Source: Weissella fangxianensis | GTDB taxonomy: Bacteria; Bacillota; Bacilli; Lactobacillales; Lactobacillaceae | Length of the DNA stretch: 64,000 nt | Assembly (NCBI RefSeq): GCF_024718545.1 | Contig: NZ_JAMXDB010000003.1 | Location: 1 to 64,000 of the forward strand | Reading direction: 5' to 3' | Part shown: positions 15,134 through 25,372 of the stretch, piece after piece | How the letters are laid out: every line of letters starts with the position of its first letter | Numbering within the stretch: position 1 is the first letter of the stretch | Made by a program: the position numbers and the translations under genes | Notes under the pieces: model-generated | What the model saw: the letters and a program-made list of their open reading frames with translations, nothing else | The model's database searches: none | What the model was told of the DNA's origin: nothing

Positions 15134-17323
15134 ATGGTAAAAAAACGACGGATGCCAAAACGTGATCAACCGGATAAAAACAGTCGTAATACGGGCAAAA
15201 TTCTGCTTATATTAATGATGCTGGTGCTGGTTGTGTTGGGGGTCCGTTTTTCTTATGTCGCCATCACGAAAGATGTAAGGGGGCATAAGTTAGACAAGGC
15301 AGCCCAGCTAATCTACCGTAGTCAAAATGAAATTCAAGCTAAACGAGGCGAAATATTTGATGCAGTAGGTAATCCACTAGCAGAATCCTCAACAACTTAT
15401 ACGTTGGCGGCTGTACTAGATAGCAGTCAAAAGTCTTCTAAAGGTAAGCCAATGTATGTTAAGAAGAGCCAGGATAAGGCTGTTAGTGAGAAAATTGCAA
15501 AAGTCATTGGTGGTAAAGCCAAGACATACGAAAAGTTAATTAAAAGCGGTCGTAAGAACAACTTAAAACAAGTCCAGTTTGGACAAGATGGCTCAAATTT
15601 AAATGTTAAAAAGTATAAGCAGCTTAAAGCACTTAATGTGCCAGGATTAACTTTTACACCAAGCGAGTCACGTTTATATCCTAATGGGACTTTTGCATCA
15701 GATTTAATTGGCTTAACAAAAAATGATAACAGTAGTGATGGTAAAGTCATTTCAGGAATAACTGGTATCGAGAAATCTTGGAATAAACAATTGACCGGGC
15801 ACAATGGTGTTAAAACAACCTCATCAGATACCAATGATCGCGCAGTTTCAAAGAAAAACCTGGCTGTCAAAAATGGTTATGATATATACACGACCATTAA
15901 TACAAAATTGCAAACAACTCTAGAAAAGAGTATGCAGACGCTTGCCGATGATATGAAACCTAAGGCTGCACTTGCAGTAGTTATGGATACGAAAACTGGT
16001 AAAATTGTTGCAACGACTCAGCGTCCATCTTACAATGCCACAACAGGTGAAGGTATTGGGGATCTTTGGACGAACCAGCTATATGGAACTGCGTTTGAAC
16101 CAGGTTCGGTTTTGAAAGGTATCACACTAGCTGCAGCTATCGATTCTGACAATTGGGACGAAGATGATACTTATGAATCAGGTACTTTAAAGATTGGTGA
16201 CAAGAAAGTTACTGATTGGAATGACGGTGAAGGATGGGGACGTATCACGTATGGACGAGGAATTGCAGCTTCTTCCAACGTAGCGATGGCCCTGACTGAG
16301 CAAAAAATGGGTGCCCAAACTTGGCGCAAATATCTGAATAAATTTAAGTTTTTGAAATCAACGAACTCAGGATTTAGCGACGAAGCAAAAGGTGGTATGC
16401 AATTTAAGTACCCAATTGAGCAAGCCAACACTGCTTTTGGACAGGCCATATCTGTGACACCGTTGCAGATGATGCAAGGTTATTCAGCGATTGCTAACAA
16501 TGGGAAAGAATTACAGCCACAAATTATTGAGAAGGTAGTGGATCCAAATACTAATCGAGTGGTTTCACAACCTAAGGCGAAGACTGTCTCTAAACCAATT
16601 AGTAAGTCTAGTGCCAAAGCAACTCGTAAACAATTGGAAGATGTTATCTATTCTAAGCATGGATTAGGAAAAGATTATGCCATTCCGGATGTACGGACAA
16701 CTGGTAAGTCTGGAACGGCTCAAGTGGCTACTTCTTCTGGATATTCATCACCAGGAGACAATACTAATGAAATTCATTCATGGATGGGGATGGCACCGTC
16801 AAACAATCCACGTTATATGATGTATATTGTGACAAAGCAACCACAAAAAAATACAGATAATATTGCAAAAGATATGTCAGATGTCTTCAAAAAGGTGATG
16901 GCACAAGCTTTGGATATGTCTGAAGGTGACAATAAGGTGGTTGTTAGTGCTAATCAAGAAGTGAATGTACCAACGGTTGTTGGTGGTGCAACTAAAGAAT
17001 CTACAAAAGAGATAAAGTCCAATCGTCTGACACCGGTAGTCATGGGTGACGGTAAAACAATTAAAAGTCAGTCAATAACTAGTGGTGAAAAGTCGATTGT
17101 TGGTCAACGTATTTTCTTGAATACAGGTCAGAATATTGCTGTGCCTAATATGGCCGGTTGGGCAAAAAGTGATGTATTAGCTTGGGCAGAGTTGGCAGAT
17201 ATCAAGGTTAATATCAAGGGTAATGGATTTGTAACGACTCAATCAGTCAAGGCAGATTCAAAATTATCTGATGGTTATCATGAAATTACGGTAGAATTTA
17301 AAGAGCCTAAGACGTCAAACTAG
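15134..17323 (+). CDS. ftsI: Class B penicillin-binding protein with two PASTA domains (PBP2x/FtsI type)
   Basis: This septal transpeptidase (729 aa) cross-links peptidoglycan at division. It has a basic N-terminal tail, one membrane anchor (about residues 22-45), a dimerisation domain beginning near RGEIFDAVGNPLA, and a transpeptidase domain with the active serine in GSVLKG, SSN in IAASSNVA and KSGTAQ as the third motif. Two PASTA repeats form the C-terminus, starting near VNVPTVVGG and IAVPNMAGW. It begins one base after ftsL ends. Confidence 0.95.
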   Translation: MVKKRRMPKRDQPDKNSRNTGKILLILMMLVLVVLGVRFSYVAITKDVRGHKLDKAAQLIYRSQNEIQAKRGEIFDAVGNPLAESSTTYTLAAVLDSSQKSSKGKPMYVKKSQDKAVSEKIAKVIGGKAKTYEKLIKSGRKNNLKQVQFGQDGSNLNVKKYKQLKALNVPGLTFTPSESRLYPNGTFASDLIGLTKNDNSSDGKVISGITGIEKSWNKQLTGHNGVKTTSSDTNDRAVSKKNLAVKNGYDIYTTINTKLQTTLEKSMQTLADDMKPKAALAVVMDTKTGKIVATTQRPSYNATTGEGIGDLWTNQLYGTAFEPGSVLKGITLAAAIDSDNWDEDDTYESGTLKIGDKKVTDWNDGEGWGRITYGRGIAASSNVAMALTEQKMGAQTWRKYLNKFKFLKSTNSGFSDEAKGGMQFKYPIEQANTAFGQAISVTPLQMMQGYSAIANNGKELQPQIIEKVVDPNTNRVVSQPKAKTVSKPISKSSAKATRKQLEDVIYSKHGLGKDYAIPDVRTTGKSGTAQVATSSGYSSPGDNTNEIHSWMGMAPSNNPRYMMYIVTKQPQKNTDNIAKDMSDVFKKVMAQALDMSEGDNKVVVSANQEVNVPTVVGGATKESTKEIKSNRLTPVVMGDGKTIKSQSITSGEKSIVGQRIFLNTGQNIAVPNMAGWAKSDVLAWAELADIKVNIKGNGFVTTQSVKADSKLSDGYHEITVEFKEPKTSN

Positions 17324-17352
17324 GAATATAGATGAGTGAGAGGAGTAGTCGA

Positions 17353-18348
17353 ATGTCGACTTTTTTAGTGGGACTATTATTTAGTCTAATTGTTACGGTA
17401 CTGGTAGTGCCGCGTCTACGAGATTGGTTTAAAAAAATTAAAGTAGCCCAAATGGTTATGCGTACTGGGGAACATGAACCCGATCATGCTGCCAAAGCAG
17501 GGACACCAACAATGGGTGGCGCTGGTTTTATTCCAGTCGTTGTTATCGGTTTTATTATTTTAGCGTTAGTTACTAAAAATGCTGCTTCAACGGGTTGGGC
17601 AACGTTGATTGCAATTGTGGTATTTGCAATTGTTGGCGCTTTTGATGACAGTATTAAAGTCTTCAACCATCGTGACGAAGGCTTACGATTTTTACCCAAG
17701 TTATTTGCTGAAATTGCAGCCGCTATTCTGGGTGTAATCGTACTAGCCTTAGGTAAATTTGATTTCTTTTTAAACTTACCATTTGGGTTAGGTGAATGGC
17801 ATAGTGTAATTGCTTACACTTTGTTTACGATTTTCTGGTTAGTTGGCTGGTCAAATGCAACTAATTTAACAGATGGGTTGGATGGTTTGGCATCAGGGAC
17901 AGCTATCATTGCTTACGTTGCATATCTAGTGATTGCTATCGTGCAAGGCGATATGACGATGGTCTTGTTGGACGCACTAATAATTGGTGCTTTACTTGGC
18001 TTTTTGTTCTTTAATCATTACCCAGCAACTATTTTTATGGGTGATACCGGATCCCTTGCCCTGGGAGCCGGACTAGCAATGAACTCATTGGTATTACACC
18101 ATGAATGGTCATTATTGATCATTGGTTTCGTCTTTATGATTGAAACGCTAAGTGTCATTATTCAGGTCACTAGTTTTCATTTCTTCAATAAACGTATTTT
18201 CTTAATGACCCCTATTCATCATAGTTTTGAAAAGGGCGGTCTAACTGGTAATACGGAGAAACCGTGGAATGAATGGCAAGTAAATCTATTCTTCTGGGGG
18301 ACTGGGCTAGTTATGGCAGTACTTTATCTTGTATTCTGGTTTTCATAA
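17353..18348 (+). CDS. mraY: Phospho-N-acetylmuramoyl-pentapeptide-transferase
   Basis: This multi-pass membrane enzyme (331 aa) attaches phospho-MurNAc-pentapeptide to undecaprenyl phosphate, giving lipid I. Diagnostic motifs are AGTPTMGGAGF, DDSIKV, NLTDGLDGLASG, MGDTGSLALG and PIHHSFE. The start at 17353 is chosen because AGAGGAG precedes it by 8 nt; an in-frame ATG at 17332 lies upstream of that ribosome site. It has about ten hydrophobic helices. Confidence 0.96.
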   Translation: MSTFLVGLLFSLIVTVLVVPRLRDWFKKIKVAQMVMRTGEHEPDHAAKAGTPTMGGAGFIPVVVIGFIILALVTKNAASTGWATLIAIVVFAIVGAFDDSIKVFNHRDEGLRFLPKLFAEIAAAILGVIVLALGKFDFFLNLPFGLGEWHSVIAYTLFTIFWLVGWSNATNLTDGLDGLASGTAIIAYVAYLVIAIVQGDMTMVLLDALIIGALLGFLFFNHYPATIFMGDTGSLALGAGLAMNSLVLHHEWSLLIIGFVFMIETLSVIIQVTSFHFFNKRIFLMTPIHHSFEKGGLTGNTEKPWNEWQVNLFFWGTGLVMAVLYLVFWFS

Positions 18349-18408
18349 ATAAAATAATCATGGGGTGTGATTCCCCATATACATATCTTAAAAAAGGGGC
18401 TCTTAATA

Positions 18409-19743
18409 ATGAATAAACACGTATTAATAATTGGATTTGCACGTTCAGGTGCAGCAGCGGCCAATTTATTGCAAAGTGAAGGCGCCCGCGTGACTGTTTC
18501 GGATCCTAAGCTAGACATTATGGATGAGAAAGTAAAGGCATTGAAGGCAAATGATGTGCAATTTACCACTGATCAATCAGTTGAACTATTAAATAATGTT
18601 GATATAATCGTCAAAAATCCAGGTATTCCGTACACGATTCCGATATTGGTAGCTGCCCAAGAACAACAAATTCCAATTGTTGTTGAAGTGGCCCTTGCCC
18701 AACAGTATATTCAAAAAAACTGGGTTGCTGTCACGGGATCAAATGGTAAGACAACAACAACAGAGATGATTTCATCCGTGTTGCGAACGCAGCCAGGAAA
18801 AGGTCACGTGCTAGTTGCGGGTAATATCGGTACTCCAGTTAGTGAGGTTGCTCCTCAAATGACAGCGGATGATGTGTTAGTCACTGAGCTATCTTCTTTC
18901 CAGCTAACAGGGATGCCCGCTCCTAAGCCACATATTGCTGTGTTAACTAATATTTTTGGTTCACATTTGGATTTTCATGGGACACGGGCAAATTATGTTG
19001 CTGCTAAAATGAACATTACAAAGTATCAAACAGCAAATGATTTTTTTGTTGTTAATTATGATAAAGAAGAGTGGCGTCAATTAGCGGAGCAGACCAAAGC
19101 AACTATTGTACCTTTCTCACGGGAAGGATTTAGTGAAGCAGGTGCTTATTTGAAAGCAGGCAACTTATACTATCAACAAGAAGTTATTATGGCTGCTAAC
19201 GAATTGGGAGTGCCTGGTACACATAATATAGAAAATGCGCTGGCCGCTATTGCGGTTGGGAAACTAATGGGAATTGACACAGAGAGCATTGCGAAAGCAC
19301 TAAAGAGCTTTTCGGGAGTAGAGCATCGATTACAATTTGTTGGTAAGTTCTATGATCGTCAAGTGTATAATGATTCTAAAGCAACTGATATTGAAGCAAC
19401 GGAAATGGCTTTATCTGGATTTAATGTGCCAGTAGTATTATTAGCTGGTGGATTAGATCGAGGAGATGATCAAATGCGTCTTCTAACTGCGATCAAGCAG
19501 CATGTTAAGGGCTTGATTGTATTTGGAGAAACGGCTGATAAATTGGCCGAAGTGGGTAAAACGATTGGGATACCAGTTGTTCACGCTAAGGATGCTCCTA
19601 GTGCAGTAGAGCCTGCCTTTGAGTTAAGTGACGCAGGTGAGGTTATTCTATTATCTCCTGCTGCTGCATCTTGGGATCAATTTCCAGATTTTGAAACAAG
19701 AGGAAACTTGTTTGTTGATGCCGTAAAAAATTTTAAAAATTAG
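18409..19743 (+). CDS. murD: UDP-N-acetylmuramoylalanine--D-glutamate ligase
   Basis: This cytoplasmic Mur ligase (444 aa) adds D-Glu to UDP-MurNAc-L-Ala. It opens with the nucleotide-binding GFARSGAAAA region, contains the ATP P-loop VTGSNGKTTTTEM and the DSKATD-x-x-A block (YNDSKATDIEATEMA) typical of MurD. The start at 18409 is preferred because AAAAAGGGG sits just upstream; an earlier in-frame ATG at 18367 would add a non-conserved 14-residue extension. Ends PAAASWDQFPDFETRG, as expected for the family. Confidence 0.96.
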   Translation: MNKHVLIIGFARSGAAAANLLQSEGARVTVSDPKLDIMDEKVKALKANDVQFTTDQSVELLNNVDIIVKNPGIPYTIPILVAAQEQQIPIVVEVALAQQYIQKNWVAVTGSNGKTTTTEMISSVLRTQPGKGHVLVAGNIGTPVSEVAPQMTADDVLVTELSSFQLTGMPAPKPHIAVLTNIFGSHLDFHGTRANYVAAKMNITKYQTANDFFVVNYDKEEWRQLAEQTKATIVPFSREGFSEAGAYLKAGNLYYQQEVIMAANELGVPGTHNIENALAAIAVGKLMGIDTESIAKALKSFSGVEHRLQFVGKFYDRQVYNDSKATDIEATEMALSGFNVPVVLLAGGLDRGDDQMRLLTAIKQHVKGLIVFGETADKLAEVGKTIGIPVVHAKDAPSAVEPAFELSDAGEVILLSPAAASWDQFPDFETRGNLFVDAVKNFKN

Positions 19744-19770
19744 ACAATAAAGGTTAGAGGGGAATTAGAC

Positions 19771-20868
19771 ATGCGTATTATTGTATCTGGTGGTGGCACA
19801 GGTGGTCACATTTATCCAGCATTAGCAACAGTCCAGCGCTTGAAAGCATTGGAACCTGACACAGAGGTTTTATATATTGGTAGTGAACGCGGTTTAGAGG
19901 GTAGTATCGTACCTAAAGCTGGCTTTAACTTCAAATCATTGAAGGTGCAAGGCTTCCATCGCTCACTTTCGCTAGACAATTTTAAGACGATTTATCTATT
20001 CTTAAAAGCAACTCGTGAAGCTAAAAAATATTTAGACGCATTTAAACCAGACGTTGTTGTTGGTACTGGTGGTTATGTTTCCGGTCCAGTCTTATACGCC
20101 GCGCAACAAATGGGTATACCAACAGTTATCCACGAGCAAAACTCAGTTGTGGGAGTAACAAATAAATTTTTGGCCAGAAAGGTAACTAAAGTCGGTGTGG
20201 CTTTTCCAGCAGCATTACCAGCTTTTAAAGATAATTTAGCAACGATTGTTGGTAATCCTAGAGCACAAGAAGTTGTTGATGGCCAGGGTAGCTTTGATTG
20301 GGAAGGATTAGGGTTATCACCTAATAAACCGTCAGTGCTTGTTTTTGGTGGCTCGCAAGGGGCCATTAAAATTAACGCTTCAATGATTGATGCCTTATCA
20401 AGTTTTGCGAATAAGCCATATCAAGTTATTTTTGTTACCGGATCAAAACGGTTTGATGACGTCAAGCAAGAAATGGCAACGAAAAAGATTGTAACGACAG
20501 AAAATGTGGCAGTTGTACCATACATTAGTAATATGCCGCAATTAATGCCAAGAGTTTCGCTAGTTGTTGGACGAGCCGGTGCGACAAGTTTGGCGGAACA
20601 AACAGCTTTAGGTAAACCAATGATTCTCATTCCTAGTCCATATGTGACTAATGATCATCAAACGAAAAATGCACGTAGTTTAGCAAACGCTGGGGCTGCT
20701 GAGATGATTACAGAGGAATCATTATCTGGTACAACGCTATTTGGTACGATTGATCAATTGATGACCGATGAGAAACGACGTGAACAGATGGCAGGGGCGG
20801 CTATGAAGATGGGGGTTCCTGATGCGGCGGACCAATTTATTGCATTGATTAAGAGTGTTATAAAGTAA
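19771..20868 (+). CDS. murG: UDP-GlcNAc:lipid I N-acetylglucosaminyltransferase
   Basis: This membrane-associated GT28 glycosyltransferase (365 aa) converts lipid I to lipid II. It shows SGGGTGGHIYPALA at residues 6-19, GTGGYVSGP, HEQNSVVG, the C-domain FGGSQGA and GRAGATSLAE, which contacts UDP-GlcNAc. AGAGGGG upstream supports the ATG. Standard position between murD and ftsQ. Confidence 0.97.
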   Translation: MRIIVSGGGTGGHIYPALATVQRLKALEPDTEVLYIGSERGLEGSIVPKAGFNFKSLKVQGFHRSLSLDNFKTIYLFLKATREAKKYLDAFKPDVVVGTGGYVSGPVLYAAQQMGIPTVIHEQNSVVGVTNKFLARKVTKVGVAFPAALPAFKDNLATIVGNPRAQEVVDGQGSFDWEGLGLSPNKPSVLVFGGSQGAIKINASMIDALSSFANKPYQVIFVTGSKRFDDVKQEMATKKIVTTENVAVVPYISNMPQLMPRVSLVVGRAGATSLAEQTALGKPMILIPSPYVTNDHQTKNARSLANAGAAEMITEESLSGTTLFGTIDQLMTDEKRREQMAGAAMKMGVPDAADQFIALIKSVIK

Positions 20869-20901
20869 ACTATTTCTGTGAGGAGTTTGTAGGAGGCTAC
20901 G

Positions 20902-21882
20902 ATGACTGATAAAAAAGAAAATCCGCATAATGAGAGCGACCATGCGAATTCCTCTGATATCCAGGCACATTTAAATGCTTTATTATCAGGGAAGGTTGAG
21001 TCATCAAAACCAGAGCGGTCAAAGAATGCTAAGCATTCAGATGAAAAAGAGCCACATTCCGATCCAGAACAAGCGAATGATAACCAAGGTACCGAAGATA
21101 ATCATGATACGGACACCTCAGCTGAGATAATTAAGCCCGATGATGACGAGGCTAAGACAAAAAAACATAAACGTCCAAAAAAGGAACGATTTTTGTTTTC
21201 GCATGAGAAGGCAGCTATTAAAACGCTGATTGTTTTATTGGTTATGGCTGCTGGGTTGATTTACTTAATTTCACCAGCAAATCAAGTGCAAAAATATGAG
21301 GTTGTTGGTACACATGAGTTGTCGGATAAAACGGTATTAAACGCTGCGGGCTTAAAAATGGGGCAACCGCTGCTAACGACACTAAATCAAGGCGATTATT
21401 TTAGTCGCATGGCAAAAAGTAAAAATCCCCAAATTCGTCATTTGAAATTGACGAGGAAGTCAGATAATACGCTACAAGTCAAAGTTGATGAAATCGTCAA
21501 AGTTGGTTATGTTAAGGCTGATAATAAATACTATCCGATATTAGAGAATGGTAGTATGTTGGATCACGGGTTAAGTAATCAAAAAGTTGGTGGCTTGCCA
21601 ATATATGATGGTTTCACGTCAGACAAGCAATTACGAAAAACATTATCAGAATTTGGTAAACTTTCTGATCCATTAAGACATGCAGTATCAGAAATAGTTT
21701 GGTCACCAAATAGTCAAAATAATCAACGATTATTGATTTATATGAATGATGGTAACCAAGTGTTGATTAGAGCAGATGAAATGTCAAAGAAATTGAAGTA
21801 CTATCCTGGGATGGTTGCACAACTAAATAAAACTGGGATAGCAGATTTGCAAGTAGGAGCATATTTTAAACCATATGATTAA
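20902..21882 (+). CDS. ftsQ: Cell division protein FtsQ/DivIB
   Basis: This bitopic divisome protein (326 aa) has a long, highly charged cytoplasmic N-terminus of about 100 residues, a transmembrane helix near 110-128, then a POTRA domain beginning around YEVVGTHELSDKTVL and a beta-domain. It links FtsL and DivIC to the septal synthase. The acidic, low-complexity N-terminus is common in Gram-positive DivIB. An AGGAGG precedes the ATG. Confidence 0.92.
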   Translation: MTDKKENPHNESDHANSSDIQAHLNALLSGKVESSKPERSKNAKHSDEKEPHSDPEQANDNQGTEDNHDTDTSAEIIKPDDDEAKTKKHKRPKKERFLFSHEKAAIKTLIVLLVMAAGLIYLISPANQVQKYEVVGTHELSDKTVLNAAGLKMGQPLLTTLNQGDYFSRMAKSKNPQIRHLKLTRKSDNTLQVKVDEIVKVGYVKADNKYYPILENGSMLDHGLSNQKVGGLPIYDGFTSDKQLRKTLSEFGKLSDPLRHAVSEIVWSPNSQNNQRLLIYMNDGNQVLIRADEMSKKLKYYPGMVAQLNKTGIADLQVGAYFKPYD

Positions 21883-21921
21883 TAAAACTAGGCGCAGGTC
21901 TGGAAGAATGCCCCTAAAGTA

Positions 21922-21930
21922 TGGTATTAT
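21922..21930 (+). promoter_or_regulatory. Candidate extended -10 promoter before ftsA
   Basis: TGGTATTAT has the TGn extension and a TATTAT -10, about 60 bp before the ftsA start in the only sizeable gap of this part of the cluster. There is no clear -35. Confidence 0.35.
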
Positions 21931-21989
21931 TCTTAAAGAATTGTTTATTTATTTAAACATTTTGTATGGTAGTCAAAGGAGGAATTAAG

Positions 21990-23351
21990 ATGGCCAACCA
22001 TGGATTAATTGTTGGTCTTGATGTTGGGACTAACACCATTAAAGTGCTAGCAGCAGATGTTAGAGATCAACAAGCTAATATTGTAGCGGTTGGTCGATCT
22101 GTTGCGCACGGTGTAAAGAAGGGCGTTGTTGTTGATATTGATGCAACAGCGACTGATATTCGTCAAGCAGTAGCACAAATAAACGAGCAGACTGAGCAAC
22201 CGATAACAGAAGTTGTTGCAAGTTTACCTGCCAGCAACATTCAAATTCAACACGTGAAGGGAACTGTAACAGTTAAAGACAGTCAACATATTTCATATGA
22301 AGATGTGGCTAATACTGTACAGGAAGCAGTTAAGATACAATTGCCTTCAGACCGTGAAGTAGTTGAATTAATTCCGACAGAATTTGTAGTCGATGATTTT
22401 GATGGCATTCAAGATCCAAATGATATGGTGGGGATGCGATTAGCAATACACGGTATTGCTTATACAGCACCAAGAAATGTCATGGGTAATTTGCGCATGG
22501 CCATTAGTAAGTCTGGTCTACAACTTCGTGATTTTGTTTTGGCACCATTAGCATATAGTAAAACATTGCTGGATGATGGCCAACAAGAGTTTGGTACAAT
22601 TTTGTTAGACGTGGGAGCTGGGCAAACCTCAGCCACCGTTGTTCATGAACACCAACTTAAGTTTTTGTCATCATTCCCGGCAGGAAGCGACAATATTTCT
22701 CGAGATATTAGTACAGTTCTTGAATTAGGACTACATGATGCTGATATGTTAAAGCTCGATTCTGGTTTTGCATTATCAAAGTTAGCGCAAGACGACAATC
22801 AACTTGTTATCAAGAAAGTTAGTGCTGAAGAGCCTGAACAAATTTCGGAAACATTACTGGCACAGATTATTGAAGCCAGAGTCATGCAAATCTTAGGAAA
22901 GCTTGGCGAAAAACTAGACTTGGTTGGTGCATTTCAAATGCCTGGTGGTGTTATTGTGACTGGTGGTGGTGCCGCTTTACGTGGTATGACTGAAGCCATT
23001 CATGATGCTTACAATGTGCAGACAAAATTGTTTACGCCAGATGATATTGGCTTACGCCATCCTGGCTACGCTGGTGCATGGGCATTAGTACACTATGCAG
23101 CACAGCAAACACCAATTCAACTGATTGTAAAGCAAGCTTTGTATGGGCTACCACTTGTTGTTCTCGGACAGCCTAGTATGGGAGTACAATTACCACGTGA
23201 GAAGCGCGGCGAAAAGAAAAAGCAAAAAGTCGAACAACAACGTGCCCCTCAAATTGAACCTGAAAAGGCCGAGTCGACTGAAGTAACTGATGAAGAACAA
23301 CCTAAGAAGAAAAATAGGATTAAGAATTTCTTTGCGGAGTTCTTTGACTAA
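21990..23351 (+). CDS. ftsA: Cell division protein FtsA
   Basis: This actin-like ATPase (453 aa) tethers FtsZ to the membrane. It begins with the phosphate-1 loop [12 protein letters not shown], contains [14 protein letters not shown] and [11 protein letters not shown], and ends in a basic amphipathic segment ([15 protein letters not shown]) that acts as the membrane-targeting helix. The start at 21990 follows AAAGGAGGA; the upstream in-frame ATG at 21966 would place the ribosome site inside the coding region. Confidence 0.96.
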   Translation: MANHGLIVGLDVGTNTIKVLAADVRDQQANIVAVGRSVAHGVKKGVVVDIDATATDIRQAVAQINEQTEQPITEVVASLPASNIQIQHVKGTVTVKDSQHISYEDVANTVQEAVKIQLPSDREVVELIPTEFVVDDFDGIQDPNDMVGMRLAIHGIAYTAPRNVMGNLRMAISKSGLQLRDFVLAPLAYSKTLLDDGQQEFGTILLDVGAGQTSATVVHEHQLKFLSSFPAGSDNISRDISTVLELGLHDADMLKLDSGFALSKLAQDDNQLVIKKVSAEEPEQISETLLAQIIEARVMQILGKLGEKLDLVGAFQMPGGVIVTGGGAALRGMTEAIHDAYNVQTKLFTPDDIGLRHPGYAGAWALVHYAAQQTPIQLIVKQALYGLPLVVLGQPSMGVQLPREKRGEKKKQKVEQQRAPQIEPEKAESTEVTDEEQPKKKNRIKNFFAEFFD

Positions 23352-23380
23352 TTCATAAATTAACAAAAAAGGAGCTCAAT

Positions 23381-24625
23381 ATGGATTTGCAAATGGACAT
23401 GAACCAAGAATACGGTGCGACAATAAAGGTCATCGGAGTTGGTGGCGGTGGTGGAAACGCTGTCAACCAAATGGTAACTGATGGTGTAGAAGGTGTAGAG
23501 TTTATCGTTGCTAACACCGACGCACAAGCTCTTGACCGTTCTTCAGCAGAGAATAAAATTCAAATTGGATCAAAAGCTACGCGCGGTCTTGGGGCTGGTG
23601 CTCGTCCTGAAGTTGGTGAAGCAGCAGCTAAAGAGAGCGAACAAGAACTAACTGAAGCATTGCAAGGTGCTGATATGGTCTTTGTGACTGCCGGAATGGG
23701 TGGTGGTACTGGAACTGGTGCTGCGCCTGTTATCGCAAAAATTGCTAAAGATTCTGGTGCGTTGACGATTGGTGTTGTGACTCGTCCATTCTCTTTTGAA
23801 GGACCAAGACGTGGTAAGTCTGCAGCCGAAGGATTAGCAAAGTTAAAGGATAATGTCGATACATTAATCGTCATTGCTAATAACAATTTGTTACAAATCG
23901 TTGATAAGAAAGCACCTATTATGGAAGCATTCAAGATGGTTGACGATGTGTTACTACAAGGTGTATCAGGAATTTCAGATTTGATTACAAAGCCTGGAAT
24001 TATTAACCTTGATTTTGCGGATGTTAAGACAGCGATGGCTAGTCAAGGCACTGCTTTGATGGGAATTGGTTCTGCATCTGGAGAAAACCGTGCAGCCGAA
24101 GCAACACGTAAGGCAATTGCATCACCATTGTTGGAAGCAAAAATCGAAGGTGCAACAAATGTGTTACTTTCTGTTAAAGGTGGCGCTGATATGTCATTGT
24201 TTGAAGCACAAGAAGCTTCTGAAACAATTGCACAAGCATCAGGAACTGATGTTGACATTATCTTTGGTACAACGATTGATATGGAAATGGAAGGCGACTT
24301 GGTCGTCACGGTTATTGCAACTGGCATTGATCGTCCAGAAACACCGCGCCCTGAAATCAACTTAGGGGCTAACAAGCAAGCTAGTCCTTTCCAGGCGGTT
24401 TCAGAACAACCAGCTCAACCACAGCCACAACAACCGGTTGTTAATAATGATCCCTTTGCAGATTGGGGTACACCTTCTGAGCAACCTAAAGCGCCACAAC
24501 AAAGTGCGCCAGCCCAATCAGCTGCACCATCTCAACAACAATCAGCACCATCTCAACCAAGTTCATCTGAAGAAGAAATTGAGCGCCCAGCTTATTTCAA
24601 TTGGATGAAACGTGGTGATAAGTAA
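23381..24625 (+). CDS. ftsZ: Cell division GTPase FtsZ
   Basis: This tubulin homologue (414 aa) forms the Z-ring. It has the [11 protein letters not shown] loop, the GTP-binding [13 protein letters not shown] motif and the T7 loop [11 protein letters not shown]. After about residue 320 comes a linker rich in Gln, Pro, Ser and Ala, and a C-terminal peptide ([10 protein letters not shown]) that should contact FtsA and SepF; it is only loosely similar to the PPFF-type peptide of other LAB. AAAAAGGAG precedes the ATG. Confidence 0.97.
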   Translation: MDLQMDMNQEYGATIKVIGVGGGGGNAVNQMVTDGVEGVEFIVANTDAQALDRSSAENKIQIGSKATRGLGAGARPEVGEAAAKESEQELTEALQGADMVFVTAGMGGGTGTGAAPVIAKIAKDSGALTIGVVTRPFSFEGPRRGKSAAEGLAKLKDNVDTLIVIANNNLLQIVDKKAPIMEAFKMVDDVLLQGVSGISDLITKPGIINLDFADVKTAMASQGTALMGIGSASGENRAAEATRKAIASPLLEAKIEGATNVLLSVKGGADMSLFEAQEASETIAQASGTDVDIIFGTTIDMEMEGDLVVTVIATGIDRPETPRPEINLGANKQASPFQAVSEQPAQPQPQQPVVNNDPFADWGTPSEQPKAPQQSAPAQSAAPSQQQSAPSQPSSSEEEIERPAYFNWMKRGDK

Positions 24626-24636
24626 GGAGACTGGTC

Positions 24637-25089
24637 ATGGCATTTAAGTTTAAAGATTATATTTTTGGTGTTGATGATAACTATTATTATGAAGACGATG
24701 ATTCAGAAAGTAGTCAGGAAGACCAAAAATCAACAAACTTCACGGAATCAAATAACAATGCCACTCGTCCAACAAATGAGCGACGTGCAAATGTTATCAA
24801 AATGGATGGATCAAGAGATGATCCAGCTAAGATAGCTTTGTATGAGCCACGTACATATGCAGATGCTCAAACGATTGCTACCCAGTTACTTGGCGGTGAA
24901 GCAGTTATCGTTAATTTAGGATCAATCGATGAAAACACTGGTAAGCGTATTTTAGATTACCTTGGTGGAACAGCATTTGCAGTTGATGGTACGATTGAGC
25001 GAGTTGGTGAACGCATATTTTTAGCAACCCCGCATAACTTCGAGATTTCAGGAACGATTTCCCAGAATCTCGGACAACAATTTAATTAA
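24637..25089 (+). CDS. sepF: Cell division protein SepF
   Basis: SepF (150 aa) bundles FtsZ filaments and anchors the Z-ring. A short N-terminal membrane-binding region and an acidic linker (YYYEDDDSES) precede the conserved domain with YADAQTIATQLL, VIVNLGSID and a terminal FLATPHNFEI block. It lies 11 bp after ftsZ with AAGGAGA in between. Confidence 0.95.
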   Translation: MAFKFKDYIFGVDDNYYYEDDDSESSQEDQKSTNFTESNNNATRPTNERRANVIKMDGSRDDPAKIALYEPRTYADAQTIATQLLGGEAVIVNLGSIDENTGKRILDYLGGTAFAVDGTIERVGERIFLATPHNFEISGTISQNLGQQFN

Positions 25090-25100
25090 TAGGTGGTAAT

Positions 25101-25364
25101 ATGTTAACAATCCTTGGATTATTAAATTTGCTACTCCGAGCATTAGAATTTATCATCGTTATTTGGGTGTTGATGTCTTGGTTACCTGGGGCGCAACATT
25201 CATCATTTGGTCAATTACTTGGTCGAATATCAGGTTTGATTTTGAACCCATTGCGACGATTCATACCAACCATTGGTATTATCGATTTAACGCCTTTAGT
25301 TGGGTTGATTCTATTGCAAGCAGCTGAAATGGGATTGCAAGCAATTGCTCGAACAATGATATAG
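25101..25364 (+). CDS. yggT: YggT-family membrane protein
   Basis: This 87-residue protein has two transmembrane helices separated by a polar loop; LNPLRRFIPTIGIIDLTPLV is the YggT/YlmG family signature. The family is implicated in membrane organisation and division, with no defined biochemical activity. It sits between sepF and ylmH as in most Firmicutes. Confidence 0.92.
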   Translation: MLTILGLLNLLLRALEFIIVIWVLMSWLPGAQHSSFGQLLGRISGLILNPLRRFIPTIGIIDLTPLVGLILLQAAEMGLQAIARTMI

Positions 25365-25372
25365 AGAAGATT